From Bacillota bacterium (GTDB lineage Bacteria > Bacillota > Clostridia > Acetivibrionales > DSM-1351), in assembly GCA_023398105.1 (NCBI GenBank), contig JAEWST010000074.1:1-16817 (forward strand): a stretch of DNA of 16,817 bases, in the 5' to 3' direction. The notes beneath the pieces were generated by a model. The model was not told where the DNA came from. It worked only from the letters and a program-made list of their open reading frames with translations, and searched no databases. The first letter of the stretch is position 1, and each line of letters begins with the position of its first letter. Shown here piece after piece: positions 1-6,858 of this stretch. Made by a program: the position numbers and the translations under genes.

Positions 1-75
1 TATAAGTGGCGGGTAGCACTTTGGTTATCAGGCGGTGAGAATATCTCCCGCCTCGATGAAACGCCGCTGATGTAA
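1..75 (+). CDS. Possible 3' end of an upstream gene (partial)
   Basis: Frame 1 is open from the window edge for 24 codons and stops at TAA 73-75; the other two forward frames stop within 15 bases. The peptide reads YKWRVALWLSGGENISRLDE, then TPLM. Codons are more GC-rich (CGG, CGC, CCG, CTG) than in the genes downstream. I do not recognise the peptide, and 24 open codons can occur by chance. The stretch also contains a strong hairpin (31-52: GGCGG, bulged T, GAGA, loop ATA, TCTC, CCGCC), so it may instead be a structured intergenic element. Confidence 0.25.
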   Translation, partial: YKWRVALWLSGGENISRLDETPLM

Positions 76-206
76 TGAAATTTTTCTACAATCGATAAAT
101 TTCATTTTGAATCTAGGCGTTATAAAAAATGTGATGTTATTCGCAAAACTTATGTTTTGCTTAACATATAAATCCTAAATAACAGTTATAACAAGGAGGG
201 CTTGAA
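60..206 (+). promoter_or_regulatory. Leader of the tail operon with nested hairpins
   Basis: No gene fits here. AACGCC (60-65) pairs with GGCGTT (116-121) and encloses a perfect 10-bp stem, AATGAAATTT (74-83) with AAATTTCATT (97-106). A third hairpin is GCAAAAC (143-149), loop TTAT, GTTTTGC (154-160). The region ends in AAGGAGGG (193-200), the ribosome site of the sheath gene. The AT-rich stem followed by T residues could end transcription from upstream. A promoter is expected here because this is the largest gap before the first tail gene, but I see no clear -35/-10 pair. Confidence 0.4.
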
Positions 207-1763
207 ATGCCAAATTATTTATCACCAGGAGTTTATGTAGAGGAAGTATCCAGTGGAGTGAAACCTATTGCTGGTGTGGGCACATCAGTAGGTGCTTTCA
301 TTGGTCTTACTGAAAAAGGTACCGTTGGTAAAGCTACATTGATTACTAATTGGAGCCAGTTTGTGAGTGAATTCGGAGGATTCATTCCTAGTGCATATTT
401 AGCATATGCAGTATACAATTTCTTTGCAGAAGGAGGTACATCCTGCTACGTTGTAAGAATTGCTTCAGAAGATGCAAAAACAGCTACTTATACTGTAAAA
501 GATAATAGTGAAGAAGCTGTTGACGTGTTTGAAATTTCTGCACGTTCAAAGGGAACATGGGGTAACCGTATATCTTTTGAAATTGGAAAAGCAACTAATT
601 CGCCTGACAGTGAAGCAGATTTAAGATTTAAACTGGTAATTAAGTACAAAGAGTTATTTGATGATGAATATACAGGTGACACTGAAGGTGAAATAGTTGA
701 AGTTTTTGATAACTTACTAATGATTAACATCGAAGAGAAAATCAACGAAGTTTCGTCATTTGTAAAAGTAAGAGTTCTTAGAGACTTGGCTTCACTTGAA
801 GAAATGGAAAGAGTTCCTGTTTATAATGACTCAAAAGAGGACATAGCAATTAATCTTAAAAATGGTGCAGATGGAAGATCCGCAGTTAAGGATTATCTGA
901 ATGCAGAAACTGGCATTCATGCATTTGATATTATAGATGAAATTAATATCATGGCTGCACCTGATGTTGCAGATTTACCAGGAGGTCGTGACATTATTAT
1001 TGAAATGCTAAATTACTGTAAGCTAAGAGGAGATTGCTTCTTTGTTGCAGATGCTCCACATGGCTTATCAGCTACAGGTGTAAAGGAATTTAAAGAAGGA
1101 ATAGGAGACTACTTAGGTACTAATCCATTAAATTCCTCATATGGTGCTCTATATTATCCATGGGTATTTGTTAATGATCCATTAACAGGAAAGAGAAAGC
1201 TAGTGCCACCTTCAGGAGCTGTAATAGGTACATATGCATATGTTGATTCAACTCGTGGAGTTCATAAGGCTCCAGCTGGTACTGCAGATGGTTATCTTGA
1301 TACTGCTGTAGGCATAGAGAGAATAGTAACTAAGGGAGAGCAGGAAATTTTGAATCCTTTAGGAATAAATGTTATCAGAGCACTTCCTGAGGGAATTTGC
1401 ATTTGGGGAGCAAGAACACTTTCTTCTGATACAGAATGGCAGTATATCAACATCAGACGTTTAATGATGTATATTGAAGAGTCTGTAGATAAGGGAAGCC
1501 AGTGGGTAGTATTTGAGCCAAATGAACCAAGCTTATGGGGAAAGATAAAGAGAAATCTAACTGCTTTCCTAACAAGAGTATGGAGAGATGGAGCATTATA
1601 TGGTGCTACTCAGGAAGAAGCATTCTTTATAAAGGTAGATGAAGAAAACAATCCTCCTGCTACAAGAGATGTAGGTCAACTTATCATAGAAGTGGGAATA
1701 GCTCCTGTAAAACCTGCAGAATTTGTAATTATCAGGGTTAGTCAAAAAACACTTGCTAAATAA
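207..1763 (+). CDS. Contractile tail sheath protein
   Basis: This 518-residue protein is the contractile sheath that surrounds the inner tube and shortens to drive it outward. The N-terminus has the family signature LSPGVYVEEV (residues 5-14), the strand that interlocks neighbouring subunits. The conserved C-terminal domain is about residues 410-518: an INIRRL helix, WVVFEPN, LWGKIKRNLTAFL, a GALYGAT turn, DVGQLIIEVGIAPVKPAEFV and a final basic strand. The middle (about 100-220) is the variable surface-exposed part. ATG 207 follows AAGGAGGG by 6 bases. It is the only sheath gene in the window, whereas Afp and PVC clusters carry three sheath paralogues. The inner tube gene follows after 65 bases. 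Family assignment is secure from motifs and position. Confidence 0.97.
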   Translation: MPNYLSPGVYVEEVSSGVKPIAGVGTSVGAFIGLTEKGTVGKATLITNWSQFVSEFGGFIPSAYLAYAVYNFFAEGGTSCYVVRIASEDAKTATYTVKDNSEEAVDVFEISARSKGTWGNRISFEIGKATNSPDSEADLRFKLVIKYKELFDDEYTGDTEGEIVEVFDNLLMINIEEKINEVSSFVKVRVLRDLASLEEMERVPVYNDSKEDIAINLKNGADGRSAVKDYLNAETGIHAFDIIDEINIMAAPDVADLPGGRDIIIEMLNYCKLRGDCFFVADAPHGLSATGVKEFKEGIGDYLGTNPLNSSYGALYYPWVFVNDPLTGKRKLVPPSGAVIGTYAYVDSTRGVHKAPAGTADGYLDTAVGIERIVTKGEQEILNPLGINVIRALPEGICIWGARTLSSDTEWQYINIRRLMMYIEESVDKGSQWVVFEPNEPSLWGKIKRNLTAFLTRVWRDGALYGATQEEAFFIKVDEENNPPATRDVGQLIIEVGIAPVKPAEFVIIRVSQKTLAK

Positions 1764-1828
1764 TGGTTTAATTAGCTTCTAAATGACCAACCAAACAATA
1801 TTAGAATAAAGAGAGGGGATTAAATCCT

Positions 1829-2272
1829 ATGGCAACTGGAAATAGAAAAGATCCATACAGAAATTTTAGATTTAGAATTGCAATTGATGGCATTCAAATT
1901 GCTGCATTCGCAGATGCAACTATTCCTGATACATCAACAGAAGCTGTTGACTACAGAGAAGGAACTGATGCTACACATGCAAGAAAGCTTTCAGGTCTTA
2001 CAAAGTTCGGAAATGTTACTTTAAAAAGAGGTCTTACAGATTCAATGGAATTGTACAACTGGCGTAAAGCGGTTATGCAAAAGGGTGCTAATAAAAACAG
2101 AAAAAGCTTGTCCATTATTCTAGTGGATGAGGAAGGCAATGAAAAGGCACAATGGGATATTGTTGAGGCATGGCCTATTAAATACGATGTAAGTGCATTG
2201 AGTGCTAAAGGAAATGAAGTAAGTATAGAATCTATCGAACTAGCACATGAAGGTGTATCAAGAGTTAAGTAA
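1829..2272 (+). CDS. Inner tube protein (T4 gp19-like, Afp1-type)
   Basis: The 147-residue product is the main inner tube subunit, whose stacked hexameric rings form the channel inside the sheath. It shows the gp19-like pattern: GNRKDPYRNFRFRIAIDG near the N-terminus, a central THARKLSGLTKFGNVTLKRG segment, an LYNWRKAV helix and a closing strand region WDIVEAWPIKYD. A paralogue at 3108-3590 shares the GNRKDPY start, the T.....L..G motif and the W-D-V/I-x-E-A-x-P-I-K motif. ATG 1829 follows GAGAGGGG (1811-1818) by 10 bases. It sits directly after the sheath gene, as expected for two high-copy parts that need similar expression. Confidence 0.95.
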   Translation: MATGNRKDPYRNFRFRIAIDGIQIAAFADATIPDTSTEAVDYREGTDATHARKLSGLTKFGNVTLKRGLTDSMELYNWRKAVMQKGANKNRKSLSIILVDEEGNEKAQWDIVEAWPIKYDVSALSAKGNEVSIESIELAHEGVSRVK

Positions 2273-2540
2273 TTACATTTTATAGGCACTCCAAATATGT
2301 CTTAATTGAGATTTCAATTGAAATGATAAAATTCTACGAAAATTGAAGACATGGATATTACTATCATTATCAATAATTATTTCAATTATAAAGCGGTAGA
2401 AAGCTACTTAAGTGAAAGGATTACTTCAACTTTTTTGTAAGCCCTTCAACATAATAATATAGGCATCACAAAATTACAGTTGAAGTTGTTCCTTCACAAA
2501 AAAAACATACAAAACTAAATTATAAGAGAGGTTAACATAA
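2273..2540 (+). other. 268-bp non-coding gap with AT-rich dyads
   Basis: No reading frame here has a start and a plausible length. ATGTCTTAATT (2297-2307) pairs with AATTGAAGACAT (2341-2352) apart from one bulged G, enclosing the 14-bp perfect palindrome ATTTCAATTGAAAT (2311-2324). Further on, ACTTCAAC (2423-2430) is the inverse of GTTGAAGT (2479-2486). The gap separates the abundant shaft proteins from the low-copy assembly and baseplate genes, so mRNA processing or attenuation is a reasonable guess; nothing proves it. Confidence 0.4.
2410..2436 (+). terminator. Weak terminator- or attenuator-like hairpin
   Basis: AAGTGA (2410-2415) pairs with TTACTT (2421-2426), with one G-T wobble and loop AAGGA. 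TTTTTT follows at 2431-2436, four bases after the stem. The stem is short and AT-rich, so it would at most reduce read-through. Its place just after the sheath and tube genes fits a step-down in expression. Confidence 0.25.
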
Positions 2541-2909
2541 ATGGATATTTTACAAACAGAATTTAATTTTACACTACCAAAGGGATATGTTGATGAAACT
2601 GGTACAGTACACAAACAAGGAATCATGAGACTGGCTACTGCTGCAGATGAAATTATGCCCTTACGAGATTCTCGTGTTCAACAAAATCCTGCTTATTTAG
2701 CAGTAATACTCCTTTCTAGAGTGGTAACAGGACTAGGTACTCTTAAAATGGTTACACCAAGAGTTATTGAGGAGTTATATACTTCAGATTTTGCTTTTTT
2801 ACAGGAGATGTATAACAGAATCAATCAAAATGGTGCTAATGTAATAAAAACAAAATGTCCAAAATGTCAGCATGAATTTGATGTTGAGGCTGAAACTCTG
2901 GGGGAATAA
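2541..2909 (+). CDS. Tail assembly chaperone-like CxxC protein
   Basis: The 122-residue protein lies between the two tube genes. Small proteins at this point in eCIS clusters are annotated as phage tail assembly proteins. Residues 1-50 begin TEFNFTLPKGYVDETGTVHK and a G-IMRLATAADE stretch; residues 50-90 are helical (YLAVILLSRVVTGLG, then VIEELYTSDFAFLQEMYNRI). The C-terminus has KCPKCQHEFDVE, one CxxC pair and a His, resembling half a zinc ribbon. ATG 2541 follows AGAGAGG by 9 bases. The TAA stop (2907-2909) directly follows G5AA and a stem-loop, and the -1 frame continues into a DUF6760-like segment, so a minority 183-residue fusion is likely. This would parallel the G and GT proteins of long-tailed phages; the chaperone role is inferred from that arrangement. 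Confidence 0.75.
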   Translation: MDILQTEFNFTLPKGYVDETGTVHKQGIMRLATAADEIMPLRDSRVQQNPAYLAVILLSRVVTGLGTLKMVTPRVIEELYTSDFAFLQEMYNRINQNGANVIKTKCPKCQHEFDVEAETLGE

Positions 2910-2952
2910 CCGGCTACCCTCTCGATCGCCTCTATGAGGAGGTAGCCTTTTT
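2900..2952 (+). promoter_or_regulatory. Candidate programmed -1 frameshift signal
   Basis: The 0-frame reads CTG GGG GAA TAA. GGGGGAA (2900-2906) lets the P-site GGG tRNA re-pair perfectly with GGG one base back. After a 5-base spacer a stem-loop begins: GGCTACC (2912-2918) pairs with GGTAGCC (2941-2947), then a C/A mismatch, then TCTC (2920-2923) with GAGG (2936-2939), and a 12-base loop. By count 2912-2947 is 61% GC, far above its surroundings. A T5 run (2948-2952) follows, so the structure also has the shape of an intrinsic terminator. The slip site is not an ideal X-XXY-YYZ heptamer because GAA would re-pair with GGA. Confidence 0.5.
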
Positions 2953-3091
2953 AGCCTACTACTTGCACTGGGATTATAAGACGGTACTGGGCTTAGAACA
3001 CTCTGACAGAGAACGCTGGTGTAAGGAAGTCAGTGAAATAAATAAAAAACTCAATGGAGATGAAAGTAAGAAAGACTTCTTCGAGGTATAG
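2906..3091 (+). CDS. DUF6760-like segment, read in -1 frame
   Basis: The frame gives about 60 residues beginning I-T-GYPLDRLYEEVAFLAYY, then LHWDYKTVLGLEHSDRERW and a KEVSEINKKL helix, ending at TAG 3089-3091. GYPLDRLYEEVA with a following H-W and the LEH-x-x-R-x-R-W motif is what I recall for DUF6760, a small family found in eCIS clusters. No ATG, GTG or TTG lies between the in-frame stop at 2891-2893 and the conserved motif; the first TTG (2963) would cut off 17 conserved positions. The only near-start is ATA 2906, with GGGGG almost touching it. Expression by -1 frameshift from the preceding gene is therefore favoured; ATA initiation or a missing base in the G run are alternatives. The second tube gene's ribosome site overlaps its stop codon. 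Confidence 0.72.
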   Translation: MTGYPLDRLYEEVAFLAYYLHWDYKTVLGLEHSDRERWCKEVSEINKKLNGDESKKDFFEV

Positions 3092-3107
3092 GAGGATATT
3101 GATAGCC

Positions 3108-3590
3108 ATGAAGTATAGTACAGTAAATTTAGGAAGTGCAAGAAATAATTCTCCTGGAAATAGAAAGGATCCATATCTAGCACATAATTTTGTTGTTGAA
3201 ATTCAGGGTATTCGAGTTGCGTCATTTTCAGAAGTATCAGGTTTGAGCATAGAAACTATGTTTGATACGCAGAGATTTGGCGGAGAAAACCACAGAGAAT
3301 ATAAATTTTTGACTTATACTAAATATTCTGATATTACCTTAAAGCATGGATTAATGGAAGATTTGTTTCTATGGGAATGGTATGAAAAGGTAGCTGAAGG
3401 GAAATGTGTTGGCGTAAGACGTAATGCATCAATATATTTATTGGATGAAAGCGGTAATCCATTAATGTGGTGGGATGTTTTAGAAGCATGTCCTATCAAA
3501 TGGGAAGGGCCAACACTTAATGCATCTAGCAGTGCTGTGGCAGTCGAAACCTTAGTATTGACACATAATGGAATACATATGCATAAATAA
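3108..3590 (+). CDS. Second inner tube protein (Afp5-type, likely tube initiator)
   Basis: The 160-residue product is a paralogue of the tube protein at 1829-2272. Both share GNRKDPY, a T-x-x-x-x-L-K-x-G-L motif and a W-D-V/I-x-E-A-x-P-I-K-W/Y motif near the C-terminus. This copy has its own features: FSEVSGLSIETMFDTQRFGG, LWEWYEKVAEG and a His-containing end (THNGIHMHK). In Afp and PVC particles such a second tube protein makes the first ring joining hub to shaft; that role is taken from family knowledge. ATG 3108 is chosen because GGAGG (3091-3095) lies 12 bases upstream; TTG 3099 is in frame but only 3 bases from that site, and ATG 3054 lies inside the DUF6760-like frame without a ribosome site. 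Confidence 0.92.
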   Translation: MKYSTVNLGSARNNSPGNRKDPYLAHNFVVEIQGIRVASFSEVSGLSIETMFDTQRFGGENHREYKFLTYTKYSDITLKHGLMEDLFLWEWYEKVAEGKCVGVRRNASIYLLDESGNPLMWWDVLEACPIKWEGPTLNASSSAVAVETLVLTHNGIHMHK

Positions 3591-3600
3591 TGCTTATACT

Positions 3601-3680
3601 AAATAGCCGCATATGCGGCGTTAGGGCAAAGCCCGCAAATATTGTTCAATACTATGAGCTCACTGCGTAAGCGGTGGTAT
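3601..3680 (+). repeat. Cluster of GC-rich hairpins between genes
   Basis: The spacer holds four back-to-back small stems: GCCGC-ATAT-GCGGC (3606-3619, a 14-bp perfect palindrome), GGGC-AAA-GCCC (3624-3634), TATTG-TT-CAATA, and CACTGC-GTAA-GCGGTG (3661-3676, with a GNRA-type loop). They are much more GC-rich than the flanking genes. None is followed by a T run, so a terminator is unlikely. The arrangement resembles REP- or MITE-like intergenic palindromes or an mRNA processing site; I cannot tell which. Confidence 0.5.
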
Positions 3681-3735
3681 AAAATATGTCTTTTCTATAT
3701 TTAAATGCGAAATAGTATTATAAGGATTGAAGCTT

Positions 3736-6234
3736 ATGAAAAAGAAAAGAAATTTAAGGTCTGAAATACAAAAGCTATTAAGACCTGATAAAGCAAAAAA
3801 AATAAATGAGGAACAAACAGAATTACAAAAAAACGAATATGCAGAGCCTGATACTAAAGGACTCGCTGAAGGACATCCAAAAGAGCAATTAGAGACTGAA
3901 GCTGAGGAATCTGAAAGAGTAGAGCAAAAAGAGCAAGTAAAGCTTGAAGCTGAGGGATTGGCAAAAGTACAGCCAGAAGAGCAAGCAGAATTACAGATAA
4001 ATAACCATATAAAGCTCGGAATAAACAATATAATGCTAAGCACAGTCAAAAATACAAGGTATGAGATACATATACAAATAAAGCCTGAAATAAATATCTC
4101 TATATTGTCTAAAAACCAACCATATGTCAATTTTACAAATAAGATAATGGGCAAATATGGTTTTGAAAGACTAAATAGTACATTCTCAAAATTGATATTT
4201 CGGCAATATCAGATGATGTTAAAGGAAGATAGAATAGAGGCAAATGCAGAATGTAATAGGATAATAAATAACTATAACAGTTTTTTTTATATCAATAGAA
4301 CTGTATTCAATCTTATAGCTCAGTCAATAGTATCAATTAATACAAAAAGCAATAAGGAAGTAAGGGTTCCTTTTTATATATTAAAAAATCCCCTATTAAA
4401 TTCTGTCAATGAGAGCAGTAATGGGAATGGATATGAGAAAGAAGCACTTAAGATACTGTCTAAAAGCTTTTCTAAGTCAGAGCAAATTAGCAGAAAAACA
4501 GAAGAAGAGAATTCTGTAAATTTGTTGGAAAATAATGTTGAAAATATTAATAATCTATTCAAGCTACATTATTCGCAAAAAGCTCAACAAAAGTTGATTG
4601 AGACACAAAAGGCAGAGATATTAAACAATACGGTTGATAGAATTACCAGAATAATTTTAGAACCTAAAAGTAAGTTTTTGGAAGCTCAGGCTATTGAGAA
4701 AAGAATTAAAACTGTAGACGCTAAGATACAAACGATAAATAGTGTTTTATATATATTATCTGATAAATCTAATAAGCCGTCAGCAAAAATACTTTATGAC
4801 AGCAAGCAGCAATCCAAATTTAGAGCTTCAATTACCCAATTATCAGAGTCTATAAGCTTTGAAAAACGGAGTTTAAGCAATAGAACTTCCATTGGAAGCA
4901 ACATTGAGATTATCAATACATGCAAAATTGGCAATACAGATGGAAACATAAATAAGGATATCAAAATAAGTGTAAATGGACTTAATTATTGGACTATATA
5001 TGAAAAGGATAATGGAAGCAGCGATAGAACAAAAAATATAAGTAATAGCATATTTACTAATATTTATAAAAAAAATGGAATAACAAATTTAGCTATAAAT
5101 AGAACTATTAATGGAAAAACCAATGGAAGTTCTAATAAAAATATAAAAAATAATGATATTACCAATAGGGCTTATAATGGGTTACTAAATACAACTATAA
5201 ATAGAAACTCTATTGGGATTATACATAAAACAGTAAATATAAATACCGATAAGGTTATAAATAAATTAGAAAACACTGAGAGAGCTAAAGGGTATTCTCA
5301 ATTCCCGTTGATGAAGAATAGCTTATTAAAAAATGAAGCACAAGTTGAACTAACAGAATTGGAAAGTACTGAAAAAGTTGAAGAGGGAAAGAAGAATAGT
5401 AAAAGTGAAAATATAAAAAATATTATTACCAATAGAATTGATAATGTGGCAATAAATACAACGATAAATAAAAACTCTAGTGGAGCAATAAATAAAGCCA
5501 TAAATATAAATTCTAATGGGATTATAAATAAAGCAGTAAATATAGTCACCAATAGGATTACAAATAGATTAGGTAACACTGAAATAATAAACAGACATCC
5601 TCAATTTCAATTAATGAATAATAGCCTAGTAAATAATGAAGTGCAAGTTGAACTTGAATCACCAGAATTAGAAAGTGTTGCTAAGGATGAGGAGAGACAG
5701 CGAAATATTGCAAGTGAGGATATTAAGCAAAGTGAAATCATTCTCAATACAACTTTGACAAAATTAGCTCATACTCCAAAGACTAAGGCATTGCTAAAAA
5801 GTACACTATTGCAGTCAGATGGTGAGATTTCAAACATTTTCAAGAACTATTTAAATAAACAAAATATTGAAGGAAATGAAGAGGCAGCACATAAGAAAAA
5901 TAACTATCAAAATAGAACAACATTATTAATACCTGCTGAAAAACAAGTTGTAAGAGCAAAAGGAACATCAAATATCACAGGGAAGCAGCTTTTAGATAGT
6001 AGCTTGATTTTAAGTAAGCCCCATATAAAAGAGACTCCAACAGCATCAGCAGAAGTACATAAAAATATAAATAACAAGGATGAACAAGTTTTTGCAAAAG
6101 CTGTTACCTCTTCAAAGCCACAGCGTAAATATAATCAAATAGAGGTTGAGGAAGTAAACCAAATTGCAGAAAAGGTTTATAAAATAATTGAAAAGAGGAT
6201 AGCAATTCAAAAAGATCGGAGGGGACTGAGGTAA
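3736..6234 (+). CDS. Large Asn/Ile/Lys-rich protein of unknown function in the CIS hub region
   Basis: I do not recognise this 832-residue protein. It begins with a basic helix (MKKKRNLRSEIQKLL), then an acidic stretch (about 25-86) with a repeated GLA-x-x-x-P-K/E-E-Q motif. Residues 90-230 look folded and helical. From about 390 to 615 it is low-complexity, built from I-N/T-N/K patterns, and includes two related copies of a ~90-100 residue unit (about 486-574 and 575-675), each with TTIN-R/K-NS and QF-P/Q-LM-K/N-NSL. The end (about 796-832) is a charged helix, EVNQIAEKVYKIIEKR, ending RRGLR. There is no signal peptide, membrane segment or enzyme motif. ATG 3736 follows AAGGA by 9 bases. Its TAA overlaps the ATG of the LysM gene, so the two are coupled. 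The position matches Afp6, normally a small protein; a hub adaptor or scaffold is a guess. Confidence 0.8.
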   Translation: MKKKRNLRSEIQKLLRPDKAKKINEEQTELQKNEYAEPDTKGLAEGHPKEQLETEAEESERVEQKEQVKLEAEGLAKVQPEEQAELQINNHIKLGINNIMLSTVKNTRYEIHIQIKPEINISILSKNQPYVNFTNKIMGKYGFERLNSTFSKLIFRQYQMMLKEDRIEANAECNRIINNYNSFFYINRTVFNLIAQSIVSINTKSNKEVRVPFYILKNPLLNSVNESSNGNGYEKEALKILSKSFSKSEQISRKTEEENSVNLLENNVENINNLFKLHYSQKAQQKLIETQKAEILNNTVDRITRIILEPKSKFLEAQAIEKRIKTVDAKIQTINSVLYILSDKSNKPSAKILYDSKQQSKFRASITQLSESISFEKRSLSNRTSIGSNIEIINTCKIGNTDGNINKDIKISVNGLNYWTIYEKDNGSSDRTKNISNSIFTNIYKKNGITNLAINRTINGKTNGSSNKNIKNNDITNRAYNGLLNTTINRNSIGIIHKTVNINTDKVINKLENTERAKGYSQFPLMKNSLLKNEAQVELTELESTEKVEEGKKNSKSENIKNIITNRIDNVAINTTINKNSSGAINKAININSNGIINKAVNIVTNRITNRLGNTEIINRHPQFQLMNNSLVNNEVQVELESPELESVAKDEERQRNIASEDIKQSEIILNTTLTKLAHTPKTKALLKSTLLQSDGEISNIFKNYLNKQNIEGNEEAAHKKNNYQNRTTLLIPAEKQVVRAKGTSNITGKQLLDSSLILSKPHIKETPTASAEVHKNINNKDEQVFAKAVTSSKPQRKYNQIEVEEVNQIAEKVYKIIEKRIAIQKDRRGLR

Positions 6235-6848
6235 TGGCTGAAAAAGCACAAATAATACCACTAGATGGTGGTGGAGCACCAATAAAAGTACTGTTTAATC
6301 CAAATGAATACACTCTCTCTTTTGAATCGACTTATAATGGTGAAGATTCAAATAAGCAATTCTATAAAACAGAAGTAGCGGATTTCAATGTAACACTATT
6401 CTATGATACATATGAAAAAGGCACAGATGTTAGAAAAGAAACCATACAAGTAACCAGTTTGTTATATCCATCTGTCGTAGGAGCTAAGACAATGAAACCA
6501 CCAACATGTTTGTTTATTTGGGGAGGTTTTACTTATAGGGGAATACTTAAAAAAATAACCCAAAAGTATACTATGTTTCTTCCGACAGGAGTTCCTGTAA
6601 GATCAACTCTTGATATTACATTTGAGACTAAAGAGCTTGAAATGAAGGTAGAAGAGGATAAAGGCTTACAAGCGTGCAGAAAGCTATGGACAGTCAAAAG
6701 CGGAGATCGTCTTGATTTAATTGCAAATCAAGCATTGAGAGATCCAGCCCAATGGAGATATATAGCAAAACTTAACAAAATTTCCAACCCTTTTAGCTTT
6801 CCAAGCAAAAATGATTTTGGAAGGACTCTGGTAATACCGGATTTATAG
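6234..6848 (+). CDS. CIS tube protein with C-terminal LysM domain (Afp7-type)
   Basis: The 204-residue protein belongs to the CIS tube/LysM family that joins spike hub to tube. Residues 1-150 carry the tube-like beta domain: IKVLFNPNEYTLS near the start, FYDTYEKGTDVR in the middle, and TCLFIWGGFTYRGIL followed by FLPTGVPVRSTLDITF. Residues 152-204 are a LysM domain with the typical W-T-V-K-S-G-D-R-L-D-L-I-A start and VIPDL end; in baseplates it serves as a structural connector rather than a peptidoglycan binder. GGAGGGG (6218-6224) lies 9 bases before ATG 6234, and the start shares one base with the stop of the previous gene. The gpD-like hub gene follows after 10 bases. Confidence 0.93.
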   Translation: MAEKAQIIPLDGGGAPIKVLFNPNEYTLSFESTYNGEDSNKQFYKTEVADFNVTLFYDTYEKGTDVRKETIQVTSLLYPSVVGAKTMKPPTCLFIWGGFTYRGILKKITQKYTMFLPTGVPVRSTLDITFETKELEMKVEEDKGLQACRKLWTVKSGDRLDLIANQALRDPAQWRYIAKLNKISNPFSFPSKNDFGRTLVIPDL

Positions 6849-6858
6849 GTGAAATAGA

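Noticed and set aside
157..206. A sigma-A promoter just upstream of the sheath gene
   Set aside because: TATA-like strings are common in this AT-rich stretch and none has a good -35 at 16-18 bases, so I do not call one.
3054..3107. Earlier ATG for the second tube protein
   Set aside because: It would add a basic 18-residue leader unrelated to tube proteins, overlaps the DUF6760-like frame and has no ribosome site, whereas GGAGG precedes ATG 3108.
3736..6234. Tape measure protein
   Set aside because: Tape measures are expected to be continuous helical proteins often with hydrophobic segments; this one is Asn-rich, low-complexity and lacks such segments. In Afp-like clusters the tape measure gene lies after the wedge and fibre genes.
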